Source of the DNA: Pseudoramibacter alactolyticus
GTDB taxonomy: Bacteria > Bacillota > Clostridia > Eubacteriales > Eubacteriaceae
Assembly: GCF_050908235.1 (NCBI RefSeq)
Contig: NZ_CP194340.1
Strand: one strand, 5' to 3'
Length of the DNA stretch: 64,000 bases
Below, in pieces: positions 27,160 to 36,335 of the stretch. The notes under the pieces are model-generated. The model had not been told where the DNA came from. It did not search any database and saw only the letters and a program-made list of their open reading frames with translations. The first letter of the stretch is position 1. Every line of letters starts with the position of its first letter. The position numbers and the translations under genes are program-made.

Positions 27160-28068
27160 CTAAACATCAAGGAATTTGCTGATGGCGACACGACTTCCAA
27201 ATGTTCCGATCACAATACCATAAATCAAAAAGAACACAACGATTTGACTGATAACTAACGCCGGCGAAGCTAAATTTGCAGAGATCGGCATCAATGCATT
27301 CCCGCTTAGATAGCCGAGCACATAAAAATAACCAGTCCGAATGGCCAATGTCGCCGCTAACGCGGCAATAATGCCGAGAATCGCGCCCTCCAATAAGAAA
27401 GGAGCTCGTATATATCCGTCTGTCGCTCCGACATATTTCATAATGCCGATTTCCTTTCGGCGGGCAAAAACGGTCAGCTTAATCGTGTTGTAAATCAGAA
27501 AATAAGAAATAACGGAAAGCACAATGACAACCACCAAGCAAAGCATATTGACAAAATGGCTGAAGTTCGTCAGCGCCTTAATGTAATCTCGGCCGTATTT
27601 GATATATTCAATCCCGACGGAGCCATTATTATATGCCGAAATATCATTTTTTATTTTCTGAAGATTATCGGCATTTTTAGCCCGAATGATGATAGAATCC
27701 GGCATCGGATTGTTTTTGCGGTTAAAACCGCTCATTAAATCAGAAGCATTTTGAAGCGATGCCGAAAATTTCTTTAAAGCCTGGCTTTTCGACTCATAAG
27801 TCACTTTTTTTACTAAATCATTTTGCCGCATCCGATCCATCAGGGCGTCTTTTTGTTGCTCAGTATGATTCTGTGTCAGAAAGACCTGAATTTGTAATTC
27901 ATCCTCAACATTGGCAGTGACCTGATGAATATTCATGGTCAGCACCAGAAAAATACCGAGGATAATCAAAGCGGCCGTTATTGCCAATATGGACGCAAGA
28001 CTCATCAACGAATTGCGCCGCAGACTCTGCGCTGCATCTCTGATCGTTGAACGCCTTAAATTAAACAT
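27160..28068 (-). CDS. ftsX: Cell-division ABC transporter permease FtsX
   Basis: Four-helix membrane partner of FtsE. The 302-residue protein has a cytoplasmic N-terminus ending RRNSLMSLASI, TM1, a large extracellular loop (about 50-165) that in other species contacts the M23 hydrolase, and three C-terminal helices with RRKEIGIMKYVGAT before TM3. ATG 28068 overlaps the ftsE stop by 8 bases and has AAAGGTGG eight bases upstream, which is preferred over a GTG four codons earlier. Confidence 0.95.
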   Translation of the reverse strand: MFNLRRSTIRDAAQSLRRNSLMSLASILAITAALIILGIFLVLTMNIHQVTANVEDELQIQVFLTQNHTEQQKDALMDRMRQNDLVKKVTYESKSQALKKFSASLQNASDLMSGFNRKNNPMPDSIIIRAKNADNLQKIKNDISAYNNGSVGIEYIKYGRDYIKALTNFSHFVNMLCLVVVIVLSVISYFLIYNTIKLTVFARRKEIGIMKYVGATDGYIRAPFLLEGAILGIIAALAATLAIRTGYFYVLGYLSGNALMPISANLASPALVISQIVVFFLIYGIVIGTFGSRVAISKFLDV

Positions 28069-28747
28069 TCTGAATACCACCTTTAGCGCTATCGCCCGTT
28101 AGGAATCCGCCCTCAAGAGTTAAAACCCGTTTATTAAGCGTTTTGACAATGTTCATATCGTGGGTAACCACAACGACCGTTGTCCCATGCCGATTAATTT
28201 CCAACAAAATGCGCATAATATCTTTCGATGTTTCCGGGTCGAGATTTCCCGTCGGTTCATCGCAAATCAAAATGCTTGGATTATTGATGATCGCTCTGGC
28301 GATTACCACCCGCTGCTGTTCACCGCCCGATAACTCGTGAGGATAGTGATACATGCGATCTGACAATCCCACCATGCTTAGCGCCAATGGAACCTTTTTA
28401 CGTATTTTCTTCTCCGGCCGGCCAATGATTTCCATAGCATAGGCCACATTTTCATATACATTTTTGTTTTCCAAAAGCCGGAAATCCTGAAAAACAACTC
28501 CTAATTTTCTTCGCAAATACGGAATTTCTTTTTTCGTCAACTGCGAAATATCATGGCCTTTGATTTTAACAATACCATTGGTCGCATCAATTTCTCTCAG
28601 CAGCAATTTGATAAAAGTCGATTTTCCAGCACCGCTCCGGCCTACTAAAAAGACAAATTCGCCATTATCGATAAATAAATTAACATCCTTTAAAGCGTCT
28701 TTTTCATTCTTTTCATATGTTTTGGTCACATCAACAAATTCTATCAT
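28061..28747 (-). CDS. ftsE: Cell-division ABC transporter ATP-binding protein FtsE
   Basis: ATPase of the FtsEX complex, which couples ATP hydrolysis to extracellular murein cleavage. The 228-residue protein has Walker A GRSGAGKST, the signature LSGGEQQRVVIARA, Walker B ILICDEPTGNLDP and the switch His in VVTHD. It is the first gene of ftsE-ftsX-M23 hydrolase, with a gene-free stretch of 220 bases between it and metK. Confidence 0.97.
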   Translation of the reverse strand: MIEFVDVTKTYEKNEKDALKDVNLFIDNGEFVFLVGRSGAGKSTFIKLLLREIDATNGIVKIKGHDISQLTKKEIPYLRRKLGVVFQDFRLLENKNVYENVAYAMEIIGRPEKKIRKKVPLALSMVGLSDRMYHYPHELSGGEQQRVVIARAIINNPSILICDEPTGNLDPETSKDIMRILLEINRHGTTVVVVTHDMNIVKTLNKRVLTLEGGFLTGDSAKGGIQNV

Positions 28748-28901
28748 TACTATCTATACCACGCTTTCTTAATCTATTTTCGTACATCTTGAACATACTG
28801 TTAACGCAAACGCAAAATTCCATCTGAATTAAACGCATATATTATACCGCATGCGCTGTAAATATACAAATCCTATCAAGATTTATTCAAGATTTTAGAT
28901 C

Positions 28902-28946
28902 AAAAAAATTACGTGTCACAGAGTTTTATCTTGCGACACGCAATTT
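28902..28946 (-). terminator. Terminator of metK
   Basis: AAATTACGTGTC (28906-28917) pairs with GACACGCAATTT (28935-28946) with one mismatch; on the minus strand a run of seven T follows. It lies 23 bases past the metK stop. Confidence 0.7.
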
Positions 28947-28968
28947 TAATTTCAGAAAAATATCTGTA

Positions 28969-30129
28969 TCATTTCTTAAAGCAATTCACTAGATCAAGCT
29001 TTTCCCAAGGCAGATCCAAATCGTTTCTGCCGAAATGACCATAGGCAGCCGTCTGTTTATAAATAGGTCTTCTCAAATCCAGATTCTTAATGATCGCATC
29101 TGGTCTGAGATCAACATTTTCTTCAATCAACGCGACAATCTGATCGTCCGGAATGGTGCCTGTCCCAAAGGTATCAACATAAATTGAAACAGGTTTCGCC
29201 ACGCCAATCGCATACGCCAGCTGAACTTCTGTGCGCTTCGCTAAACCAGCTGCAACAATATTTTTTGCAACCCACCGCGCCGCATATGCCGCTGAACGGT
29301 CGACCTTTGTCGGATCCTTTCCGGAAAATGCACCGCCGCCGTGCCGGCCGACACCGCCGTAGGTATCCACAATGATTTTTCGTCCGGTCAAACCGGCATC
29401 CCCCTGCGGCCCGCCAACCACAAAACGGCCTGTCGGGTTGACAAAGATCTTGGTATTTTCATCCATCATATCGGCATCGACAACCGCTTTAATCACGTAC
29501 TCAATGATGTCTCGGCGAATGGTTTTGGCATCGACTTTGGCGCTGTGCTGGGTGGAAATGACTACCGTATCCACACGAATGGGTTTATCATCCTGATATT
29601 CGATGGTTACCTGGGATTTCCCATCAGGACGCAAATATGCCAGCGTACCGTTTTTCCGGACTTCTGTTAATTTTTTTGTCAGTTTGTGTGCCAAGGAAAT
29701 CGGCATCGGCATATATTCTTCTGTTTCATCACAGGCATAACCGAACATCATTCCCTGATCCCCAGCACCGGTATTAAGATCGCCGCCCTCTTTGGATTCC
29801 AAAGATTGATCAACCCCCATGGCGATATCCGGTGATTGTTCATCAATCGACGTTAACACCGCACAGGTATCACAATCAAATCCGTATTTAGCGCGGTCAT
29901 AACCGATTTCCCGAATCGTTTCGCGGACCACCTTAGGAATATCCACATAACAATCCGTCGTAATTTCACCCGTGACCAAAACCAATCCTGTTGCAACAGA
30001 CGTTTCGCAGGCCACACGCCCCATCGGATCCTCTGCCAAAATGGCATCCAGTACTGCATCCGAAACTTGGTCACAGATTTTATCCGGATGACCTTCGGTG
30101 ACCGATTCTGAAGTAAATAATCTCTTCAT
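28969..30129 (-). CDS. metK: S-adenosylmethionine synthetase
   Basis: Makes SAM from methionine and ATP. The 386-residue protein begins MKRLFTSESVTEGHPDKICDQVSDA and has the signatures GAGDQGMMFGYA and GGGAFSGKDPTKVDRSAAYA, at the normal length. It is preceded on the minus strand by a SAM-I riboswitch with its own promoter, so synthesis should be shut off when SAM is high. Confidence 0.98.
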   Translation of the reverse strand: MKRLFTSESVTEGHPDKICDQVSDAVLDAILAEDPMGRVACETSVATGLVLVTGEITTDCYVDIPKVVRETIREIGYDRAKYGFDCDTCAVLTSIDEQSPDIAMGVDQSLESKEGGDLNTGAGDQGMMFGYACDETEEYMPMPISLAHKLTKKLTEVRKNGTLAYLRPDGKSQVTIEYQDDKPIRVDTVVISTQHSAKVDAKTIRRDIIEYVIKAVVDADMMDENTKIFVNPTGRFVVGGPQGDAGLTGRKIIVDTYGGVGRHGGGAFSGKDPTKVDRSAAYAARWVAKNIVAAGLAKRTEVQLAYAIGVAKPVSIYVDTFGTGTIPDDQIVALIEENVDLRPDAIIKNLDLRRPIYKQTAAYGHFGRNDLDLPWEKLDLVNCFKK

Positions 30130-30175
30130 GCTTTCTTCCTTTCAACGGTTAAAATCATAATTAAATGTCGCCTAT

Positions 30176-30303
30176 AAAAAAATCCCACGGCAAAACCTGG
30201 GATTTTATGGATCCCATCACTCAGATTTCTGAAGGTATTGGCACCATGCAAAAGCTGGTTGCCGGGTTTCATCGGGCCTTTCCCTCCACCGCTCTGGATA
30301 GGT
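30176..30303 (-). promoter_or_regulatory. SAM-I (S-box) riboswitch upstream of metK
   Basis: Read on the minus strand, the leader has the S-box core in order: CCAGAGCGGTGGAGGGA, AAGGCCCGATGAAACCCGGC, AACCAGC, GGTGCCAAT, then a terminator stem AAAATCCCA/TGGGATTTT followed by seven T (about 30176-30206). SAM binding should stabilise the aptamer and the terminator and so reduce metK transcription. The metK start lies about 47 bases beyond the T-run. Confidence 0.95.
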
Positions 30304-30324
30304 CAATATTCAATTATGATGAAC

Positions 30325-30353
30325 ATGTTAACGCTCTGAAAACCGTTTGTCAA
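30325..30353 (-). promoter_or_regulatory. metK promoter
   Basis: On the minus strand TTGACA and TAACAT are separated by 17 bases and lie just upstream of the riboswitch, giving a predicted start near 30318. Confidence 0.7.
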
Positions 30354-30379
30354 GTGGCAGCACAATTTTTTCACGCGCC

Positions 30380-31603
30380 TCAAACCATGGCGGCCTCAAT
30401 CGCGTCCGCCTCTTTAATGATTTGTTGTGACAAAACAACCGGCCCGTCATCCGTGATCAGAACATCATCTTCAATTCGAATTCCCATGCCTCGATCAGCT
30501 ATATAAAGACCGGGTTCACAGGTAATCACCATGCCCGGCTCCAATTTCAATGCACGGTTTTCACATAAATCATGTGTATCCAACCCCAACGAATGACCGA
30601 TGCCATGATAATAATAATCATCAATCGTCGCATCTTTGGCAAACAATCCCGTTTCGCTGCCGTATTGCCAGAGCAGCTCCCGGGACACTCGCTGCACTTC
30701 TTTCATTTCTGCCCCGACATGATAATAGGTAATAATTTCTTTTTGTGCTTTGAGAACCGCGTTGTATAATTTTTTTTGATTCTTCGTGTAGCGGCCGTTT
30801 ACCGGGAACGTGCGACTGATATCAGCACAGTAGCCGCGATAGCGCGCACCAAGATCAAATAAAACCATGGTATAATCTTTTAGAATATTTCGATTGGTCA
30901 TATAATGCAAAATCGGACCATTTTCTCCGGATGCCGCGATGGTTTCAAACGAAACTTCCTCAGATCCGTGATCATAAACCGTATATTCGAAAAGGCCTTC
31001 CATCTGATATTCATATTGACCGGGCTGCATCTGTTTCAAAATCGCATGAATCCCTTCGTCGGTCACGTCAATCGCGCGGCGCAACATCGCCACTTCATAA
31101 TCGTCCTTAATCAGACGCAATTCTGACAACATTGGCATCAAACTCATGAAGGAGCAACCTTCGATATCCAAGGTTTGATGTGCCGGCAAGGTGTCGTCCA
31201 GATAAAGTGTCTTTTCTTTGATTTCAGTCAGAAACCATTCATCAAAGTTTTCAAGATAATCAATTGCATCAATATCTGAAATTTGCTTAGCCTCTGCCGC
31301 AGTAAGATAACGGCCAAACCATTTTTCTTTGTCTGGATCTGACTTTCTGATGAAAAGATGACTGTGAATCGTTCCATCGCCTTTTGCCATTACGAAAATT
31401 CCCTCCGGCTCGGTTAATCCCGTAAAATAAAAATAATTATTGTTCACGTAAAAAGGATAATTTTCATCTAACGATTTAGTCACTTCCCTGCCGGCATAGA
31501 CAATGGCTGCGGCTTTCTCCGGCAACATCCCCGCCAATTTTTTTCGACGTTGTTTATAATAATCTTTCGCTCTCAAGCATGTCTTTTCTTCCTCGATCGT
31601 CAT
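30380..31603 (-). CDS. pepP: Xaa-Pro aminopeptidase (M24B)
   Basis: Releases N-terminal residues preceding proline. The 407-residue protein has an N-terminal AMP_N domain (about 1-150; YYKQRRKKLAGMLP, YFTGLTEPEG) and the pita-bread M24 domain with all five metal ligands: Asp in LFDLGARY, Asp in CADISRTF, His in YHGIGHSLG, Glu in CEPGLYI and Glu in GIRIEDDVLIT. The length is typical of aminopeptidase P. It is transcribed in the same direction as metK but separated from it by the riboswitch leader. Confidence 0.94.
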   Translation of the reverse strand: MTIEEEKTCLRAKDYYKQRRKKLAGMLPEKAAAIVYAGREVTKSLDENYPFYVNNNYFYFTGLTEPEGIFVMAKGDGTIHSHLFIRKSDPDKEKWFGRYLTAAEAKQISDIDAIDYLENFDEWFLTEIKEKTLYLDDTLPAHQTLDIEGCSFMSLMPMLSELRLIKDDYEVAMLRRAIDVTDEGIHAILKQMQPGQYEYQMEGLFEYTVYDHGSEEVSFETIAASGENGPILHYMTNRNILKDYTMVLFDLGARYRGYCADISRTFPVNGRYTKNQKKLYNAVLKAQKEIITYYHVGAEMKEVQRVSRELLWQYGSETGLFAKDATIDDYYYHGIGHSLGLDTHDLCENRALKLEPGMVITCEPGLYIADRGMGIRIEDDVLITDDGPVVLSQQIIKEADAIEAAMV

Positions 31604-31656
31604 GATATTTTCACACTTTCTTATATCGAATCAATTACTGACTTTAATTTTAATTG

Positions 31657-32469
31657 CTATAACACATATTTTTCAATCAGTTTTGCAGCACCATCTTCGT
31701 CGTTGCTCCATGAACCGACCACATCCGCTTCGGATTTTAAAATGGACGCGGCATTGCCTACCGCCATCCCGAGCCCTACACCGCGAATCATGGACAAATC
31801 ATTTTCACTGTCACCAACCGCGGCCACTTCATCCATCGACAAGCCATAATGCCGGCATAAAAAATTTAGGGCTTGAAATTTATTCATTTCATTCGATGCG
31901 ATTTCCATAATGGTGCGGCCGCCATGATAAACGCTCAGTCCTAAAACATGAATCTGCCTGACCTTCGTCATCTCCATCTCATTTTCGCAATAAAAAATAA
32001 AGCGCAATGGATTTTCAATCTCGGATAAATCATCAACCGGATAGACATAACGGCGCCGGACTGTTGTTTGTGCCGCATAAAGATGCTTCATTTCCGGATA
32101 TTGGCGTTCATAATAAACATTCAATCCGTCCGCAATATAAGCTTTAAGCCGATATCTGTGAATTTGCGCCAACACGGCTTTTACCTGAGCCTTCGTCATC
32201 TTGCCCAAACGCCACAATAATTTCTCTTCGGTAAAAATTGTTCCGCCGCCATCACCAATTTGCGGCGAATGTTCCATTCCGAGATTCAAATTTTTTACAA
32301 AAATCAACTGCGATTCTAAAAAACGGCCGCTGGCGGTCACTACGCGAATGTCACGATTCATGCACTCTCGAAGCACTTCCCGAGTTCTTTCCGTAAAACG
32401 TTTATCCGTTGTCAAGAGTGTATCGTCCAGATCCAACGCCATTAACCGAATCTTTTTCTGGAACTTCAT
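31657..32469 (-). CDS. Cof-type HAD hydrolase
   Basis: A 270-residue phosphatase of the Cof subfamily (HAD-IIB). Motif I is ALDLDDTLL (nucleophile Asp), motif II TASGR, motif III a Lys before the last helix set, and motif IV AVGDSENDLSMI; the cap lies between. Members dephosphorylate sugar phosphates or flavin precursors, and the substrate cannot be read from the sequence. It starts six bases after the stop of the upstream membrane protein gene and so forms a two-gene unit with it. Confidence 0.92.
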   Translation of the reverse strand: MKFQKKIRLMALDLDDTLLTTDKRFTERTREVLRECMNRDIRVVTASGRFLESQLIFVKNLNLGMEHSPQIGDGGGTIFTEEKLLWRLGKMTKAQVKAVLAQIHRYRLKAYIADGLNVYYERQYPEMKHLYAAQTTVRRRYVYPVDDLSEIENPLRFIFYCENEMEMTKVRQIHVLGLSVYHGGRTIMEIASNEMNKFQALNFLCRHYGLSMDEVAAVGDSENDLSMIRGVGLGMAVGNAASILKSEADVVGSWSNDEDGAAKLIEKYVL

Positions 32470-32475
32470 AATCTT

Positions 32476-32940
32476 CTATGACGCACTGACGGCCATCAAG
32501 CCAAAAGCACACAGCAATGTCACAATCACACCGGCGATCGCCGATCCTAAAACAACAGAAAGCATCCCTCGCTTAAAATCCATTTCAATAAGTGAGGCCG
32601 CAAGACAGCCCGTCCAAACACCGGTTCCCGGCAATGGAATGGCCACGAATATCATGAGTCCCCAAAATTTGTATTTGGTAATCTGCTGAGATTTATTAAT
32701 TCCCCGCGTATGAATCCATTCTGCCAACCGTTTTAACACGCCTTTCTTTGTGCGCATCCAGGTGAGAACGGCGGGAATAAATTTTAAAATAAAAGGGGCC
32801 GGCAAAATGGAACCAAGCCATGCCAAAAGAAACACATTAAGATAAGGCATGTGCAGCATTAGCGTGCCCCAGGGAATCGCCCCCCGCAATTCTACGACGG
32901 GCACAAAGGCAATAACAAAAACCTCCAGCCAATTGGGCAA
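32476..32940 (-). CDS. Small multidrug-export-like membrane protein (COG2426)
   Basis: The 154-residue product has four to five hydrophobic segments and the family signatures VVELRGAIPWG near the N-terminus and FVAIPLPGTGVWTGCLAASL in the second half, matching the Sm_multidrug_ex family; transport activity is not well established for this group. The start is unclear: TTG 32940 has no good ribosome binding site. A GTG at 32972 has AAAGGAG at the right distance but is out of frame by one base, with a run of seven T between. One extra T would extend the N-terminus to a family-like VAHTIIQFFFFLPNW. Confidence 0.8.
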   Translation of the reverse strand: MPNWLEVFVIAFVPVVELRGAIPWGTLMLHMPYLNVFLLAWLGSILPAPFILKFIPAVLTWMRTKKGVLKRLAEWIHTRGINKSQQITKYKFWGLMIFVAIPLPGTGVWTGCLAASLIEMDFKRGMLSVVLGSAIAGVIVTLLCAFGLMAVSAS

Positions 32941-33081
32941 AAAGAAAAAAATTGGATGATTGTGTGTGCCACTAAAAATCTCCTTTCGTAATGAATTGTC
33001 ATTTTTTTTATGATAAAATAAATTTGTTTATCCATTGTACCGCAATTCATAAAAATTTCAATAAATACTGCTTAGAAAGGC

Positions 33082-33810
33082 TTGCGCATAAAATCAATGA
33101 TGCAGAAAATTCTCAGTCCAATGCGAAGGGCCATCCAACAATTCGATATGATCTCGCCAGGCGATCGCATAGCCATTGGCATCTCCGGCGGTAAAGACAG
33201 CATGGCGCTGTTGGCTGCAATGGCTCGTTATCAAAAATTTTCACCTATTCCCTTTGAATTAGAAGCCATCACGCTGGATGCAGGACTGGAAGGGATGGAT
33301 TTCTCTCCGATAGCTGATTATTGTCGGCGCATCAATGTGCCCTACACCATTAAAAAATCTGCCATCGCCAAGGTTGTCTTTGATATCCGGCAAGAGAAAA
33401 ATCCTTGCGCACTCTGTGCGCGCATGCGGCGCGGCGCCTTGCATAATCTTTCCAAAGAACTGGGCTGCAATAAAATTGCCCTCGGACACCACTCGGATGA
33501 CGTGGTCGAAACTTTTTTTCTCAGTCTGCTTTACGAAAGCCGCATCAACACCTTTATGCCGGTGACTTATCTTGACCGCAAGAAAATCACGCTGATCCGT
33601 CCGCTGGTTTTCGTCAAGGAAAAGGATATCATCTTTGATAAAACCTGTCGGCACCTGCCACTCATTCAAAGCACCTGCCCTGCCGACGGTCACACCAAAC
33701 GCCAAACTGTTAAGAATATGCTTGAACAGCTCAAAAAAGAAATTCCAGATCTGAATCCGAGGATTATGAGTGCGATTCAAAATAAAAATCAAATGCGGCT
33801 ATGGTTTTAA
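33082..33810 (+). CDS. TtcA-like tRNA 2-thiolation enzyme (PP-loop ATPase)
   Basis: The 242-residue protein has the PP-loop SGGKDSMALL, a CALC motif (CXXC) followed by RMRRGALHNLSKELG, the GHHSDDVVET segment, and a third Cys in QSTCPADG, the arrangement that in TtcA holds a [4Fe-4S] cluster and thiolates cytidine 32 of tRNA. Whether this member acts on C32 or on another site is not certain. The start may be TTG 33082 or one of the ATGs at 33097 and 33100; none has a well-placed site. It precedes the two-component system by 21 bases. Confidence 0.82.
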   Translation: MRIKSMMQKILSPMRRAIQQFDMISPGDRIAIGISGGKDSMALLAAMARYQKFSPIPFELEAITLDAGLEGMDFSPIADYCRRINVPYTIKKSAIAKVVFDIRQEKNPCALCARMRRGALHNLSKELGCNKIALGHHSDDVVETFFLSLLYESRINTFMPVTYLDRKKITLIRPLVFVKEKDIIFDKTCRHLPLIQSTCPADGHTKRQTVKNMLEQLKKEIPDLNPRIMSAIQNKNQMRLWF

Positions 33811-33831
33811 AACTCTAATCGGAGGGAACCG

Positions 33832-34518
33832 ATGAATGAAAAAATTTTAGTGGTGGATGACGAAAAAGCCATCGTCGACCTTATTAAAATGGAACTGACC
33901 TTTGAAGGCTATCAGGTCATTACAGCTTTTGACGGCGAAGAGGCTGTCGCCAAATCCTTTGAATCCTATCCCGACTTGATTGTGCTTGATATTATGCTGC
34001 CGAAAAAAAACGGCTATGATGTTTGTAAAGAAATCCAACAGAAATTGGATACTCCCATCATCTTGCTCACGGCAAAAACCGATATTGTTGACAAAGTATT
34101 AGGCCTGGAACTCGGTGCCGATGATTACTTAACCAAACCTTTTGACAATCGTGAATTATTGGCGCGAATAAAAGCACATTTACGCCGAGCGAAAAAAATC
34201 ACGAACGCCGATATGCAATCCGCCAAAATTATTAACGGTCCGCTTTGCATCATCCCGGATGAGCGAATTGTTAAACTTGATGACCATGAAATTCACCTGA
34301 CGCCAAAGGAATTTGATCTGCTCCTGCTTTTGGCTTCGCATTTGGAACAGGTTTTTCCCCGAGATGAATTGCTCAAAGAAATTTGGGGATACGACTATTA
34401 TGGCGACACACGAACGGTTGACATGCATATTCAGCGCATCCGCCGCAAGATTGATATCCATCCAAATAAATTAATTCAAACGGTTTTTGGTATCGGTTAT
34501 AAAATGAGGAAAGTATAA
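33832..34518 (+). CDS. OmpR/PhoB-family response regulator
   Basis: The 228-residue regulator has a receiver domain with the acidic pair near residues 9-10, phospho-acceptor D53 in LIVLDIMLP, the switch Thr in LLTAKT and Lys in LTKPFD, followed by a winged-helix domain (HLTPKEFDLLLLLAS, GDTRTVDMHIQRIRRKID, GIGYKM). ATG 33832 follows GGAGGG. It overlaps the histidine kinase start by one base (TAATG). Targets are unknown. Confidence 0.95.
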   Translation: MNEKILVVDDEKAIVDLIKMELTFEGYQVITAFDGEEAVAKSFESYPDLIVLDIMLPKKNGYDVCKEIQQKLDTPIILLTAKTDIVDKVLGLELGADDYLTKPFDNRELLARIKAHLRRAKKITNADMQSAKIINGPLCIIPDERIVKLDDHEIHLTPKEFDLLLLLASHLEQVFPRDELLKEIWGYDYYGDTRTVDMHIQRIRRKIDIHPNKLIQTVFGIGYKMRKV

Positions 34519-36335
34519 TGCGTCAGTCTTACCGCAACCGCATGGTCTTCTACAACCTTTTTGCTTATCTTTCCATCTTCTCCATTATCCTGATTGTGTT
34601 GATTCAAGGAATCCTTTTTATCGGACTTTCCCGCCGCATTGTCCGTGCTGAACAGATGCATCGAGACACCATTCTTTTTATTCGCCAGGAAAAGGGCTAT
34701 GGCCACCTCGACGCTCAAGACCTTCGCGCTGCGTATCAACAAAATGCATCCGCCTGGGCCAAGTCGTTATCTCAGCTGGAAAATACCAATACTGACATCT
34801 TTCTTTGGAGCCGAAACCGAGAACTGTTGGGCACTGCTTCCCAGCACAATCAAGATTTTAATAACCGCATTCAACCAATATCCGCTAAGTTAAAAACCAT
34901 TCGTCAAAGTTCCTTTTATTATCACAGCCGCGGGGATAAGCCTTATCTTTTATACATCTCGCCGTTAAAAGTGAATGGCCATTTCCTCGGCTATCTGGGA
35001 ATTTATTTCTCGCTTAATGCGCTCAATGCGATGCTCATGCAGATTATTCAATTATATTTATTGGCTGCAAGTTTGAGCCTTTTTATCCTGCTGGCTATCA
35101 TTTTTCGTCTTTCGAAATATCTTATAGTCCCTATTACCGATCTTACCCAAATCGCTCACAAAATGACCAAAGGTGAATATAACGTCCAAATCAGTTATGG
35201 CCGAAAAGATGAAATTGGCCAATTAGCACAGGTTTTCAATCAGATGGCGACCAACACAGCCCATGTAATCCGACAATTAGATATGGAACGCCAACGTTTA
35301 GCGTCCGTATTGGCGGCCTTTGATGACGGCGTCTTAGCCCTCGATCGCGATGGCACCATCATCACATCCAACGCTTATATCAAAAAATACTTTAATGTCG
35401 CCAACCCCAAGACCATTTATGACTTCCAATTTCAATCGTTTTTGCGCGATATTTTTGATCAACTGCGCAATGGTAAAAATCATATCTCAGAAGAGATCGA
35501 CTGCGACGATCGATCACTTTTAATCATCGGCAGTCCTATCGGCGGCGCCGGCGTCGAGGAAAACTATTTGCTGATCATCCGAAACGCGACCGCAACCAAA
35601 CAATTTCACGAAGATCAGCGAAAATTCATCAGTTCTGTTTCTCACGAACTGCGCACGCCGTTAACCACCATTATCGGCTACACCGATATGTTAACGCGGC
35701 GGCATATTGTCGACGGCCAAATTCTCGAAAATTCTTTGAATACCATCAATCATGAAGGCAATCGCTTGTTGCGTCTTGTGGATGATTTGCTCAATGCCAA
35801 CCGGCTCGATCTTAGAGAATTTGACGTGCGTCGGACCAATCTCGACCTCCACAATTTACTCTCGGACGTCATTAATCAGATGCATATTAAAGCCGAGCCC
35901 CGCGGGATTGCCATCACCTATAAGTCAGATGATCACTTGCCGGAGATCCTCGGCGATTATGACCGCCTGGCCCAACTATTTATCAATATCCTACACAACG
36001 CCATTAAATATTCCAATGACGGCGATATTATTGACGTGGTTTCTACCGTTGATTCCAATTATTTGGTAACTTCCATTCGCGACTACGGTATCGGCATGTC
36101 CGATAATGAAGTTCAAAAAATTTTTGATGCTTTTTACCGCGTTGATGAAGATCGCTCCCGCAGCAACGGCGAAGGCGGCGCCGGTCTCGGCCTTTATCTG
36201 GTAAAACAGATCGCCGAAAAACATCATGGGCGTATTCAGATTGAGAGCAAATTGGGAGAAGGCACCAACGTGATGGTCTTGCTGCCCTACATCGGCGCTT
36301 ATAAACAGGAGGAAAATCCCCATGCACCTCAATAA
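34518..36335 (+). CDS. Sensor histidine kinase with HAMP and PAS domains
   Basis: The 605-residue kinase has TM1 (about 14-36), an extracellular domain (about 40-165), TM2 (about 172-196), a HAMP domain (197-250), a PAS-like domain (about 258-355), the phospho-acceptor H376 in SVSHELRTPLTTIIGY, and an HATPase_c domain with N-, G1- and G2-box motifs (NILHNAIKYS, DYGIGM, GAGLGLYL). This WalK/PhoR-like layout fits a wall-stress or phosphate-type sensor, but the ligand is unknown. It is coupled to the regulator upstream and overlaps the lipoprotein gene downstream by 14 bases. Confidence 0.95.
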   Translation: MRQSYRNRMVFYNLFAYLSIFSIILIVLIQGILFIGLSRRIVRAEQMHRDTILFIRQEKGYGHLDAQDLRAAYQQNASAWAKSLSQLENTNTDIFLWSRNRELLGTASQHNQDFNNRIQPISAKLKTIRQSSFYYHSRGDKPYLLYISPLKVNGHFLGYLGIYFSLNALNAMLMQIIQLYLLAASLSLFILLAIIFRLSKYLIVPITDLTQIAHKMTKGEYNVQISYGRKDEIGQLAQVFNQMATNTAHVIRQLDMERQRLASVLAAFDDGVLALDRDGTIITSNAYIKKYFNVANPKTIYDFQFQSFLRDIFDQLRNGKNHISEEIDCDDRSLLIIGSPIGGAGVEENYLLIIRNATATKQFHEDQRKFISSVSHELRTPLTTIIGYTDMLTRRHIVDGQILENSLNTINHEGNRLLRLVDDLLNANRLDLREFDVRRTNLDLHNLLSDVINQMHIKAEPRGIAITYKSDDHLPEILGDYDRLAQLFINILHNAIKYSNDGDIIDVVSTVDSNYLVTSIRDYGIGMSDNEVQKIFDAFYRVDEDRSRSNGEGGAGLGLYLVKQIAEKHHGRIQIESKLGEGTNVMVLLPYIGAYKQEENPHAPQ

